DNA of 20,178 nucleotides. It comes from a virus. The position numbers and the translations under genes were made by a program. Below are positions 1 to 8,044 of this stretch, one piece after another. Location of the stretch: positions 1-20,178 of the IMG/VR virus record IMGVR_UViG_3300001041_000071, one strand, 5' to 3'. How positions within the stretch are numbered: the first letter of the stretch is position 1; every line of letters begins with the position of its first letter. The notes under the pieces were generated by a model, which had not been told where the DNA came from, did no database searches, and was given only the letters and a program-made list of their open reading frames with translations.

Positions 1-308
1 GTTATCTTTTCAGCCAAAGGGGTTAACGCCCGGCCAGCTAACGAACCGAGCGTTCCCTTTATCCATGCTGCCTTGTAGTTTGGCTCGTCTTGCTGAATTG
101 GTGCATCGGTTGACGCATGAGACGAACGCAAATTATCCATACTGATTAGAGGTTCACGTCGAGTAGTGGGCGTTGTGGTATCCGGAAGCTCGTCCAGGAA
201 ATCAAATATGTTTCCACCGGACGAGCTATTTCCAGCAGTAGGGGTGATAACGCTTATTGATTTATTCCCTTCGTCTTCCTCGTCTAAGTAATCGAATATA
301 TTCGCCAT
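1..308 (-). CDS. N-terminus of a putative internal virion/ejection protein (cut by left edge)
   Basis: An open frame starts at an ATG at 308-306 after a good ribosome site (AAGGCGGTGA, about 6 nt upstream) and stays open to the left edge, giving 102 residues with no stop. The ribosome site begins at the stop codon of the upstream gene, so the two are likely co-translated. The protein begins MANIFDYLDEEDEG and repeats a related motif, GGNIFDFLDELPDTTTPTT, about 30 residues later; acidic and Thr/Pro/Ser-rich linkers follow. I do not recognise a catalytic domain in the visible part. Its place after three other low-complexity proteins suggests an ejected internal virion protein, which in short-tailed phages often carries a lytic transglycosylase further on. 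That role is inference from position only. Confidence 0.7.
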   Translation of the reverse strand, partial: MANIFDYLDEEDEGNKSISVITPTAGNSSSGGNIFDFLDELPDTTTPTTRREPLISMDNLRSSHASTDAPIQQDEPNYKAAWIKGTLGSLAGRALTPLAEKI

Positions 309-320
309 ATTATCACCGCC

Positions 321-1187
321 TTACTTATACCGAGATTCGTCATCGCCGTTCCATGTGTACGCCGAGCTTGCCAACTTCGCTAGATTATCCATATCTACGC
401 CAGCACTCATAAACGCGTTGGAATTGGAGTACATCCAATTAAGAACCTGATCCCTCGTCCATCCAAGATTAGCTTTTTCTTGCAGCTTGGACATGGCTTG
501 CGCTGTTACCTGTTGCGAATTTTGCTTGTCTTGGTAATTTAATTCGCTAACACTAGGACTACCCCCACCACTTGACCTAGCCTGACTAGCAGCCAGCGCA
601 TTATACCTGTACCCCATCTCTGCATCAAACTGAGCATTCTTAATCGCATCAGCAGTCTTCTCATAAGTATCCTGCCCCTTGTAATTTCCCATCATCCTAC
701 CAACGTCGTATTCGTTGGAGAAATTATCTTGACTAACGGTGTGGTCGAGAGTGTCCTGCTTGTACTTATTGGATATTGCATCTTGACCTTTATCGTAAGT
801 GAATTTGTTCTGGTTATAGGCATTTGTTACTGCATCCTGAATTTGCTTCTGCTCCATATCCAATCTTTCACCCGTTGGCATCCCCATATATGAGTCTGAA
901 CGAGGGGCACTATTGGCGGCTGTTACAGCCTTTATTTGTGCCGCTATATCGTTCGTCTCGAATGGTGATTGGTTACTTTTTTGAAAAGAGTCGAATGCTT
1001 TTGCGGTACCCTCGGAATCATTTCCGAACACTCGGGTGCCTCCGCCCAGCATATCATCAGTTACTCCAGTTCCCGGCCCTCCCAAGAACACGTCATCATC
1101 ATTTAGCTTTGTCTGTCCAGGAATAAATAACTGGACACCTTTTCCTTGATTTCTGTCCATGTCAGATTGCAGCGCGTAAACAGCCAA
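321..1187 (-). CDS. Putative internal virion/ejection protein, 288 aa
   Basis: The frame starts at TTG (1187-1185), preceded by GAGGAG about 10 nt upstream. A stop codon lies in frame two codons before it, so the start cannot be further upstream; the first ATG is at residue 10 and has no ribosome site. The protein is Gln/Asn/Asp/Ser-rich, with a Gly-rich N-terminal third (FLGGPGTGVTDDMLGGGTR) and a helical-looking middle with repeated YxKGQD-type motifs (YDKGQDAISN, YKGQDTYEKT). It has no signal peptide or membrane segment. It sits between the 216-aa protein and the edge-truncated gene in one tight cluster. I do not recognise the family; a DNA-ejection or inner-capsid role is inferred from its place after the tail genes of a podovirus-type module. 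Confidence 0.75.
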   Translation of the reverse strand: MAVYALQSDMDRNQGKGVQLFIPGQTKLNDDDVFLGGPGTGVTDDMLGGGTRVFGNDSEGTAKAFDSFQKSNQSPFETNDIAAQIKAVTAANSAPRSDSYMGMPTGERLDMEQKQIQDAVTNAYNQNKFTYDKGQDAISNKYKQDTLDHTVSQDNFSNEYDVGRMMGNYKGQDTYEKTADAIKNAQFDAEMGYRYNALAASQARSSGGGSPSVSELNYQDKQNSQQVTAQAMSKLQEKANLGWTRDQVLNWMYSNSNAFMSAGVDMDNLAKLASSAYTWNGDDESRYK

Positions 1188-1221
1188 ATTTCATCAACTC
1201 CTCTCTAGTGCAACATCAAGG

Positions 1222-1872
1222 CTACCCACCATAATAACGCTGCCTAACTCCTGAGCCTGAAGTAAACGTATAGCCACCGTTGGCATCCCGAACAATATTA
1301 GTTGCTCCGGGGTATAGGTTTGCGATAGTAGCTGGGAGACTTACACTTGATGAAGAACTAGACGTACTTGGTCCGATATACCGACTCCCACTTGACCATC
1401 CCGGATACATATCAGTTATAGCGCTCGGTGCCCACCTAGTTATCTCTGCAGCGGATACCGCATTGTCGAAACCACTCTGCTTCTGTTTCTCTTTAAATTC
1501 CTTCTCCCACTGCTTCAACTTTTCCTGAAATTCATACTGCTCATTTCCTTGAGTTCTTGACGCTAAAGTAGGAACGCCATAATAATCATACGCCCCTCTT
1601 CCGCTATCAACCGTCTTATTGTCAGTAGTTATATGAGTCACCTTAGAACCCTGAGCGTTATAGGGATTGCCCGGCCTTTGAATAGGCTGCACGTTTCCAG
1701 ATACAGTTCTTATTTCATCAGCCCTTTGAGTTACAGCAGGATCTTGAGCAGGAGTCGAGCCGCTTATATTCGTTCCGATCGGATACCCTGCTTGAGGAGC
1801 TTGTCCAGTAGCCCCCGGTATAGGTGTTCCATCCGTATAATATCCCGGCCTGTTTGGATCAATTGTAGGCAT
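1222..1872 (-). CDS. Putative internal virion protein, 216 aa
   Basis: An ATG at 1881 opens the frame, but it lies inside the ribosome site (AAGAAAGGATG). The better start is the ATG at 1872, about 9 nt downstream, giving MPTIDPNRPGYYTDG. The N-terminal half is Pro/Gly/Gln-rich and looks disordered. A short charged helix follows (EFQEKLKQWEKEFKEKQKQ), then a Ser run (STSSSSSSVS) and a Tyr/Gly-rich end. A short stretch, RADEIRTVSG, echoes TADEIRKAS near the N-terminus of the upstream 504-aa protein. I do not recognise the family. Position and composition suggest a small structural or ejected virion component; the confidence given is that this is a real gene. Confidence 0.75.
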   Translation of the reverse strand: MPTIDPNRPGYYTDGTPIPGATGQAPQAGYPIGTNISGSTPAQDPAVTQRADEIRTVSGNVQPIQRPGNPYNAQGSKVTHITTDNKTVDSGRGAYDYYGVPTLASRTQGNEQYEFQEKLKQWEKEFKEKQKQSGFDNAVSAAEITRWAPSAITDMYPGWSSGSRYIGPSTSSSSSSVSLPATIANLYPGATNIVRDANGGYTFTSGSGVRQRYYGG

Positions 1873-1887
1873 ACTAATCATCCTTTC

Positions 1888-3402
1888 TTAGACATTCTTG
1901 TACTGAGGTATCCCATCATCCCTTGTCCCGGTTTTTGTTGATCCTGCCGGAACGACACCCGCAGGTAACTGGTCAGCATAGATAGGAGCGTAGTATTTCT
2001 TGCCGTGAGAGGTGTACGTCAATCTGTAACCTGTCAGAGCATACCCTCCAGCGTTGGTGGCAGGAGCATTAGTTCCCGGCCCAACTATAGCGTAGTTCTT
2101 CCACTCAGTACCTGTCTTCCCGGTAGTAGTTCCTTCGAGGTCAGGAGTTATATTGCCCGATGCGTCGATTACATCAGTGGTCGGAGTTTCTTCAACGGGG
2201 TCAGTAGCTTCTACAGGAACAATGCTAATACTTCCATCAGGATTAACAACAACCCTATCTGTACCGGTACTAACATCACCCGGATAATTACCCGTTGTAT
2301 TTCCAACTGCAATACCATTTTCAAACTCTTGTTGACCCACCGAAGCGTTATAGTTCAACGCCCATTGCTGTAACCCAGAGTAGTATTGCTGCGTACTTAA
2401 TCCAAGTTGTGCCGCAAACTGACTAGCATTCTGGTCAAGTCCGGCCTGAGCTAGAGAGTTCTGCGCCCCATTCTGAGCTATTTGTGCCGCTAATTGCTGT
2501 TGAGATAGGCCTAGCGACTGAGCGAATTGAGACGATTGATTATCTATTTGCTGTTGAGCTTGCCCGGATGTTACTAACCATTGGTTATCCGCCACAGCAT
2601 CCCTGCCGTATTGATAAGCAGCCGTATTATAATCAACAGCAGCCTGAGCCTGAGCAGCCACTATCTTATCGGCAAAACTTGCGTCGAGTTGTTGTCCCGC
2701 GAGATTATTGGCATTGATATTATTGGCGGTATTAGAGTTGTTGGCCAATTGTTGCGTTGCCGATTCCCCTGATTGCAGTAGCCCCATTTGTGATAAGGCA
2801 TTGCGAATATGTTGAGCGTTCACCATTCCTGTGGAGGATGCCGTATTATTCGCGGTTTCCGTTTGCCCCGGTATCTTTGCTCGCTCTGTGTTATATGTTC
2901 CGACTTGTGCGGCTAATTGACCTTCCATCGTAGTCTTTAGGTTTGCAAGCGCCTGAGCTTGGCGTATTCTTATTGCCTCTGCTTCTGCCTGTCTTGCCGC
3001 TTCTGCTGCTGCTTCTCTCGCTGCTGTTGCCTCTGCCTGTTGGTTGGATGTCGCTTGCATTGCCGCTATGGCTGCTTGTATTTGTGCAGCGTAGTCGACT
3101 GGAGGAGTTGTTGTGGTTGTTGCTTCAGGGGTTGAAGTTGTTGGGGTTGTTGTTGGGGGTGTGGTAGTCTCAGGGGTAGTAGCCGGAGTTGTCGTATCGG
3201 GGGTTGTTGACGCCGGGGTGCTGTTTGGATTAGGAACACCCGGTATCATAGCAGGTGGCCCACTTTCAGCTAGTCCACTTCCTGCTAATCTGTCGGTGGT
3301 AGTCGTTGGGGTGTCGTAGAGATTCCTTGTGCCACTTGCCTGAGCAGCCGCAATACTAGCTTTCCTTATTTCATCTGCCGTTTGAGATGCGGTAGTTGCC
3401 AT
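1888..3402 (-). CDS. Large low-complexity virion protein (putative ejection protein), 504 aa
   Basis: The ATG at 3402 follows a near-ideal ribosome site (AAAGGAGG, 5 nt spacing). The architecture visible in the translation is: a helical N-terminus; a Pro/Thr linker at about residues 60-105 built from TTTP/TTP repeats; a long Ala/Gln/Glu helical region at about 110-180 likely to form a coiled coil; an Asn/Gln/Ala-rich middle with repeats of the type SQFAQSLGLSQQQLAAQ and SQFAAQLGLSTQQYYSG; and a Gly/Tyr-rich C-terminal segment. There is no signal peptide or membrane helix. It is the first gene after two hairpins at 3430-3557. Length, helix content and position resemble podovirus ejection proteins (P22 gp7/gp16/gp20 as a functional class), but I see no sequence-level match, so the function is inferred. 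Confidence 0.8.
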   Translation of the reverse strand: MATTASQTADEIRKASIAAAQASGTRNLYDTPTTTTDRLAGSGLAESGPPAMIPGVPNPNSTPASTTPDTTTPATTPETTTPPTTTPTTSTPEATTTTTPPVDYAAQIQAAIAAMQATSNQQAEATAAREAAAEAARQAEAEAIRIRQAQALANLKTTMEGQLAAQVGTYNTERAKIPGQTETANNTASSTGMVNAQHIRNALSQMGLLQSGESATQQLANNSNTANNINANNLAGQQLDASFADKIVAAQAQAAVDYNTAAYQYGRDAVADNQWLVTSGQAQQQIDNQSSQFAQSLGLSQQQLAAQIAQNGAQNSLAQAGLDQNASQFAAQLGLSTQQYYSGLQQWALNYNASVGQQEFENGIAVGNTTGNYPGDVSTGTDRVVVNPDGSISIVPVEATDPVEETPTTDVIDASGNITPDLEGTTTGKTGTEWKNYAIVGPGTNAPATNAGGYALTGYRLTYTSHGKKYYAPIYADQLPAGVVPAGSTKTGTRDDGIPQYKNV

Positions 3403-3429
3403 ATATACCTCCTTTATGGGGAAACAGGC

Positions 3430-3454
3430 AAAAATAATAGAGCTTTTCAGCCCT
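3430..3454 (-). terminator. Terminator-like hairpin before the 504-aa gene
   Basis: Read on the minus strand, AGGGCT-GAAA-AGCTCT forms a 6-bp stem (one G-U) closed by a GAAA tetraloop and followed by ATTATTTTT. It lies about 28 nt before the start of the 504-aa gene and could attenuate read-through into the internal-protein cluster. Confidence 0.6.
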
Positions 3455-3512
3455 TACTTCTGTCTGTTATTGTTTTATTGGTGTGTTGCATAATTAGTCT
3501 ACTGTCTCGTAG

Positions 3513-3557
3513 AAGGGCAAAGGAAAAACACCTTCCGTGGTGCCTTCTCTGCCCTTT
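3513..3557 (-). terminator. Nested stem-loop after the small tail-end gene
   Basis: On the minus strand, three nested pairings can be drawn: AAGGGCA with TGCCCTT (outer), AAGG with CCTT (middle) and CACC with GGTG (inner), the last followed by five T residues. It starts 6 nt after the stop of the 49-aa gene at 3563. The inner hairpin with its T-run looks like a weak terminator, while the outer stem would compete with it. Either a terminator or a structured, regulated intergenic region is possible. The remaining bases up to 3403 hold no gene and no convincing promoter. Confidence 0.5.
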
Positions 3558-3562
3558 AGGAA

Positions 3563-3712
3563 TTAAGTTAGTGGAACGATTAAATCCTGTCTACCTTCTG
3601 CGGTTAGGATTGCATCAACGTTAGCCTTATATGGTAGATAGCGAGAGATTGAGAAAAAAGCTAAATAGTCTAGACCACCGTCAATGATTTCACCTGCGAT
3701 ATAAATTGCCAT
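3563..3712 (-). CDS. Small tail-region protein, 49 aa
   Basis: The ATG at 3712-3710 is preceded by an excellent ribosome site (GGGAGGTGA) and opens 49 codons ending in TAA at 3563. The protein begins MAIYIAGEIIDGGLDYLAFF and ends with a segment of the form YKANVDAILTAEGRQDLIV. The pattern Y..fVD.iL.aeGr.DLI is one I associate with short proteins encoded just after tail-fibre genes in phages of Gram-positive hosts, but their function is unknown to me. It lies 26 nt after the 65-aa gene, probably in the same transcript. A hairpin follows its stop. Confidence 0.7.
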   Translation of the reverse strand: MAIYIAGEIIDGGLDYLAFFSISRYLPYKANVDAILTAEGRQDLIVPLT

Positions 3713-3738
3713 TTTGTTCACCTCCCTTCACTTCCTTT

Positions 3739-3936
3739 CTAAAATGAATTCATTAAGAGAAAATTAATTACTTCCTTCGTTGCCTCAAGTTCTTCTTGCA
3801 GTATTTCCATCTTTGGTTTGGGCTGAACAATAGGTGGCAAACTTGCCTCGTATTCTCTTTGAGCAATTTCTTCAGGGGTAAAGTCCCGTTCACTAACTTC
3901 CCCGGTTGAACAATTAAGTTCATAGATATTAGGCAT
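3739..3936 (-). CDS. Small protein after the tail fibre, 65 aa
   Basis: The ATG at 3936-3934 overlaps the stop codon of the tail fibre gene by one base (TAATG) and has a G-rich site upstream (GGGGGG), so translation is probably coupled to the fibre. The N-terminus, YELNCSTGEVSERDFTPEEI, is followed by a Pro-rich stretch (PPIVQPKPK) and a helical end (EILQEELEATKEVINFLLM) with a heptad-like pattern. Small genes of this kind commonly follow fibre genes and may be fibre chaperones or minor tail components. I cannot place it in a named family. Confidence 0.7.
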   Translation of the reverse strand: MPNIYELNCSTGEVSERDFTPEEIAQREYEASLPPIVQPKPKMEILQEELEATKEVINFLLMNSF

Positions 3937-5264
3937 TATTTAACCCCCCATAAAACAAACTGACTTCCCGTCTTAATGCTATCGCTAGATGCGATTAAAG
4001 ATATTTTCGTAATATACTCAGTAGGAGTTTTGTACCATCCGCCGTTACCGATGTTTATATTTAACCCAGCCACCAGATACGAAACTCCCCGTTTCGATAT
4101 TTGCTTATTTTGTATTAGAATTTCCCCTACTGAAGGAGCGGAAGCGGCATCAGATATGGGCAATGCGTCTATAATCTTTATTGATGTTGTAGACTCAGTT
4201 GCACTAGCTACAGTACTTCCGTTGCCTGTCATACTTGTACCATTATAATTAGTTGCGTTATCATTAAATTTTAGTCTTAAATCCCTGTATGATGTTGTGC
4301 TGGTTGATGTTGCATTGAATATGACTTTTAAGAGTTTATACGTGTTAGCTATACTTGTAAAATCTACTTGTGCAACATCTGACCCTAACGTTGTTTCCGC
4401 AATTTTCTCCCATGTTTTTGTAGATGCTACGTTTGCGGGTGTAACCGCTATGGTTGTGCTAGTTCCAGCTGCATATTCTGCATCTGTGGCTATTTCAATT
4501 ATACCTTTTACCGTGTCTGATGCATCAACAACCGTAACCTTAATCCCGCTAGTAACTTGCCACCAATCATTAGCGGAGTCCCACTTTACGGTTATGATTG
4601 CCCCTGCTTCAATATCCCCTGTTTCCAAGGAATCATTGTAATATTTCCTTAAATCCTTTGCCCCTCCACCTGCATTCAATGTTGCTGCTCCGGTATTGGC
4701 GGTTTTGCAGAATATATCAAGTGTCATTCCTTCAACGTAAGAAGTAATGGCAGGACTCAGGGCAACAACGTAATCATCTGTACCCCCTGCATCCTTTTTG
4801 TAATGATGTGCATAATCCGCCAAATGCGTAGAAATAGCGCTGGTATTTCCTTTTACCGTTTCAGTCGTTCGCCCATCCCCCGCTAAATCATCCAACTCAG
4901 CTTGAGTCGCAACATCTGCCGCGCACTTAGCTGCGGTCACTGAACCATTGGCATACTTAATCGTAGCTAATGAACCATCCGGTATTGCTCCTAATACTGC
5001 GGCAACAATTTGAGCGTACAGCCAATCTACTCTATCTCTTACGTTTGTTCCGCTACCTGCTATGGTTTCAGGTATGCCGGTATTATCAGCACCGCTTACA
5101 TCGCTCGTTGTGGCATTGAGGAGATTAGCGACTGCATTTAGGGCTACCCTTAATTCCTCTCCCCGAGCATTCATGTACTCCTTCGTCTGAGCAGGAGTCC
5201 AATTCGGATAATCAGTCTGCGCTTCAAAATCAAAAGTGAAAGTATCCTTTGTTGGAAATGCCAT
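3936..5264 (-). CDS. Tail fibre / receptor-binding protein, 442 aa
   Basis: The ATG at 5264 overlaps the upstream stop by one base (TAATG), with GGAGG 7 nt before it. The N-terminal ~90 residues are helical and probably anchor the fibre to the tail. The middle is Thr/Ala/Gly-rich. Residues ~248-280 (ASDTVKGIIEIATDAEYAAG and on to TIAVTPANV) match the phage tail fibre repeat pattern of the Phage_fiber_2 type (GI.e.AtdaEa.aGt.tt.avTP). The C-terminal ~150 residues look like a beta-rich tip (SFRDL-type strands, ending FVLWGVK) that would meet the host surface. The position after the gp10-like tail protein fits. The receptor cannot be told from sequence. Confidence 0.8.
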   Translation of the reverse strand: MAFPTKDTFTFDFEAQTDYPNWTPAQTKEYMNARGEELRVALNAVANLLNATTSDVSGADNTGIPETIAGSGTNVRDRVDWLYAQIVAAVLGAIPDGSLATIKYANGSVTAAKCAADVATQAELDDLAGDGRTTETVKGNTSAISTHLADYAHHYKKDAGGTDDYVVALSPAITSYVEGMTLDIFCKTANTGAATLNAGGGAKDLRKYYNDSLETGDIEAGAIITVKWDSANDWWQVTSGIKVTVVDASDTVKGIIEIATDAEYAAGTSTTIAVTPANVASTKTWEKIAETTLGSDVAQVDFTSIANTYKLLKVIFNATSTSTTSYRDLRLKFNDNATNYNGTSMTGNGSTVASATESTTSIKIIDALPISDAASAPSVGEILIQNKQISKRGVSYLVAGLNINIGNGGWYKTPTEYITKISLIASSDSIKTGSQFVLWGVK

Positions 5265-7081
5265 TATCTAACCTCCGATCCCTTGTCGTACTCAATGTTG
5301 AGAGAGATAACGCTCATCCCCTCGTCAAGTACATTGTTAGAAAATCTAAATTGAAAATAATTAGCTCGCTTGGACATCCTCTTTCTTTTTAGCACAGGGA
5401 AGAATGATGTATTGAACGTGAAATTAACAAAGCAGAATCCAACGAAGCTGAATGCGCTCGTTTGCATAGTTAAAACGACATCGCTATTGCTTTTACGAGA
5501 ACGGAATGAGACGAGCGTTGATCCCCTGCTCATTGGTTTAGCGAGTAGGCCTATCTTGTTAATTACCTTGACCATATTCGGCGTGCCAGCACATTCCTCG
5601 CGCAGGTCATACCATGCGTCAATTGCCACGCCATCATCATTCGCAATTAATGGGTCGAATTGATAAACGATGCCATCAGTGTTACTGCCGAAGCAGAGTG
5701 TGTTGTCTATTACAGCAAAACATGATGCAGGAATGTTTGTGTCAAATAGCCATGCGTTGAGTTTGTAATCCCAAACGTAGCAAACATCATTAATGCATAA
5801 CCCGTAGTAGCCATCATGATTATAGGATACTGTATTGGTTAAATTACCTTCTTGGAGGATGCCTAAGTCTGTTCTGCCCGAACCTGACTTGTTTACTAGG
5901 TCGCTAATGTCGTTAATGGATAGGCGATTATTAACAGTGGTGTTGGATAGGACTTGCATTACTCCGTTGCTCGTAGAGGCACATACAACAGTGTTGTCGA
6001 CCTCTTGAATGGAACCAGGTATGTCACTGCCCTTTTCGAGATTGATGTCAGCATAGGGGAATATGGGGTAGGCTGTGCCATCTGCATAGGAGAGGTATCC
6101 ATGCCCTTTGCTATGCGAGACATAAAGTAGGTCAAAGATATGCGCTAGTCCCGCTACATTGCCCGGTACTTTTTGTACTGCATCATCAGGGAAATAGTCG
6201 GCGTTGTAGTTTTCTCCGTAAAGGCGAGAGTGCCAGATTAAGTCTGGGTAGTTGGGGTTGCCGGAGAAGAATACTGTCGCTTCCGTTTTGCCACCGTAGA
6301 CCTCAGCGTGTTTGCAGTTAAGGATTAATGCAGGGGTGGTGAGCGATGCCTTGAATGCCGTAATTATGACGTTATCCGTTCCGATGGCTGGAGCAATGTT
6401 GAATGTAACCACGCCTGTTGTTCTGTTGACCGTGAAGTTTGTTGTCTCTACCATTGCTACGCCATTGACTATGGCTGTTATGGCTGTTGCGTCGAGAGAG
6501 GTATACGGGAGAGTGTAGGCCGTTGCTGTGCCTGTTGCAGAGAATGAGGTACGGAAGCCAGGGGAGATGATGTTGAAGGATTCGTTTGGAGTCCCATAGT
6601 TGGGTGATCCCGTTGGTGAACGTCCGACGAGAATTAGGGGGATGTACCCGACGACATCAGCGCAGGTAGTGCCGTTAAAGGAGATATAGTCAGTCCCATT
6701 CTTCATGTACAGGGTATTGCTGAGGACAAAAAAAGAAGCCTTAGCGTTTGCTAGGCCCGACTTGATTTCGACGGGTTGATCATTGTTTTCTTGAGTGAAT
6801 AACTTTGTGCTCCACGCGATTAAGCGAAATTTAGTTCCTGACGCCTTGATGTATGGGGATATTCCGTTGATGCCACCTACGCCGAGGGACGTAGGGTATA
6901 GGCGGGAATAGCCATTTCTTTTGCTTATGCTGAGATCCCTAATTCTCACATTCTGGCTTTCCGGGCTTTGATTTACTGCAATCAGTGAAGGATTGTCTCT
7001 GTAATTATTACCTCCAGAGAAATCAGAATAAGTCAACTCGCGAGCAGTTGAAGGAAATTTTGGTATTTTAATCTGAGCGAT
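5264..7081 (-). CDS. P22 gp10-like tail / packaged-DNA stabilisation protein, ~605 aa, probable ATC start
   Basis: A long beta-rich protein with the N-terminal signature FSGGNNYRDNPSLIAVNQSP and then SQNVRIRD, as seen in podovirus tail-hub proteins that close the portal channel (P22 gp10 class); the middle is propeller-like with repeated VDNTVVCAS / IDNTLCFGS units. The first conventional start is TTG at 7036, but it has no ribosome site and cuts close to the conserved FSGG motif. In frame upstream, with no stop until the end of the previous gene, lie 15 more codons starting with ATC at 7081, placed about 5 nt after GGGGGTGG. I therefore place the start at ATC, giving (M)AQIKIPKFPSTARELTYSD. 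TTG at 7036 (590 aa) is the alternative. Confidence 0.75.
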   Translation of the reverse strand: MAQIKIPKFPSTARELTYSDFSGGNNYRDNPSLIAVNQSPESQNVRIRDLSISKRNGYSRLYPTSLGVGGINGISPYIKASGTKFRLIAWSTKLFTQENNDQPVEIKSGLANAKASFFVLSNTLYMKNGTDYISFNGTTCADVVGYIPLILVGRSPTGSPNYGTPNESFNIISPGFRTSFSATGTATAYTLPYTSLDATAITAIVNGVAMVETTNFTVNRTTGVVTFNIAPAIGTDNVIITAFKASLTTPALILNCKHAEVYGGKTEATVFFSGNPNYPDLIWHSRLYGENYNADYFPDDAVQKVPGNVAGLAHIFDLLYVSHSKGHGYLSYADGTAYPIFPYADINLEKGSDIPGSIQEVDNTVVCASTSNGVMQVLSNTTVNNRLSINDISDLVNKSGSGRTDLGILQEGNLTNTVSYNHDGYYGLCINDVCYVWDYKLNAWLFDTNIPASCFAVIDNTLCFGSNTDGIVYQFDPLIANDDGVAIDAWYDLREECAGTPNMVKVINKIGLLAKPMSRGSTLVSFRSRKSNSDVVLTMQTSAFSFVGFCFVNFTFNTSFFPVLKRKRMSKRANYFQFRFSNNVLDEGMSVISLNIEYDKGSEVR

Positions 7082-7084
7082 GTT

Positions 7085-7095
7085 ACCACCCCCTT
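7085..7095 (-). promoter_or_regulatory. Ribosome binding site that selects the ATC start
   Basis: Minus-strand AAGGGGGTGGT overlaps the TAA of the adaptor gene and ends 3 nt before ATC at 7081. No comparable site exists before the TTG at 7036, where the upstream bases read TGCTCGCGAG. Confidence 0.6.
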
Positions 7096-8002
7096 ACCAG
7101 CCACTATAGTTTTCTATCGTGTTGTTTTGCTCGTCAATCGTCGGACTCGATTCGGTCATAAAGGAATCGAAAATATTGAGCAGCGTTAAGCCCTGGGCTT
7201 GACTCCCTGTAGAGAAAAGCCAAGTTCCGGCAGCAAAATATGCCAAGTAATTATGATTTTGCTCCTGAATCTCAGGTTCGTCAGTATCGAGAACTAATTT
7301 AGTAGGACGCTTGAAGTACAGAACATCGAAGCTACCTGTATAAAAGTAATTAATGACCAGATTTTTTTTCTCGATAGAATAATCAATCAAAGTGGAATGC
7401 AATCTATCATCAGAGTTCTGAACAACTTTGTTAAGGGCGATATAATCGCTTGGTAACTCATACTTGATGTACGGCTGGAAACGTGGCACATCAGCAGCAC
7501 TAGCAAACGTGTATCCATACAATGCAGTTCGTCTAATGTTATAGGGGTATGATCCAGAGAAGCGCATTCTAACAGTGTTAGTCGCACTCGAAGGGGTAAC
7601 TAGCCCCTTGTACTCCGTAAATCCACTGATGCCCGTTATGGTCAGTGTGGAAAGATTTGTCCACACTCCGTCAATACTTTCCTCAAGGTGGACAACACAG
7701 CCCTTATCAACCTCGAAATAATACGATTTAACCCCTATGGCCGATACTTCAATATCTGCATCCAAGTGCTGAACAAGATTGAATGAGCTGTAGATATTGA
7801 GTAAATTAGGAATAGGGTTCTGAGTTATAGGATGAACTGCTTCAATTTTGTCTTTTTCGGCAAACTTATTTTGGGCAGTATTTAAAAAATCATTGAAAGC
7901 AAGTCGAAAATCCCCCGTGTCCGATAGAGGTAATAATTCTGAATCAGCAGAATAGGAGTTAGCTAACTTTAACGCTAAGTCCCTTATCTCTCCAAGGTTC
8001 AA
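7094..8002 (-). CDS. Head-tail adaptor (connector) protein with an inserted beta-sandwich domain, 302 aa
   Basis: The frame is open from ATG 8020, but AAAGGAGG lies inside that stretch; 7 nt downstream is TTG at 8002, which I take as the start (MNLGEIRDLALKLANSYS). The helical N-terminus and the C-terminal section (YELPSDYIALNK, YFKRPTKLVLDTDEPEI, then H-NYLAYFAAGTWLFSTG) follow the pattern of podovirus adaptor proteins, in which a P-E-I...H motif precedes two helices. Between them, at about residues 75-165, sits a beta-rich insertion containing VVHLEESIDGVWTNLST, which resembles a segment of the neighbouring 289-aa protein. It would dock on the portal and receive the gp10-like tail protein encoded next. 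Confidence 0.7.
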   Translation of the reverse strand: MNLGEIRDLALKLANSYSADSELLPLSDTGDFRLAFNDFLNTAQNKFAEKDKIEAVHPITQNPIPNLLNIYSSFNLVQHLDADIEVSAIGVKSYYFEVDKGCVVHLEESIDGVWTNLSTLTITGISGFTEYKGLVTPSSATNTVRMRFSGSYPYNIRRTALYGYTFASAADVPRFQPYIKYELPSDYIALNKVVQNSDDRLHSTLIDYSIEKKNLVINYFYTGSFDVLYFKRPTKLVLDTDEPEIQEQNHNYLAYFAAGTWLFSTGSQAQGLTLLNIFDSFMTESSPTIDEQNNTIENYSGW

Positions 8003-8044
8003 GCAACTTCCTCCTTTCATAAAAATAAAAGCACTAGTTAACCC

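Noticed and set aside
824-1126. Plus-strand open frames across the window (e.g. 824-1126, 2005-2373, 4297-4641, 10144-10650, 13488-13826)
   Set aside because: All lie antisense to well-supported minus-strand genes, lack ribosome sites and have compositions expected for shadow frames.
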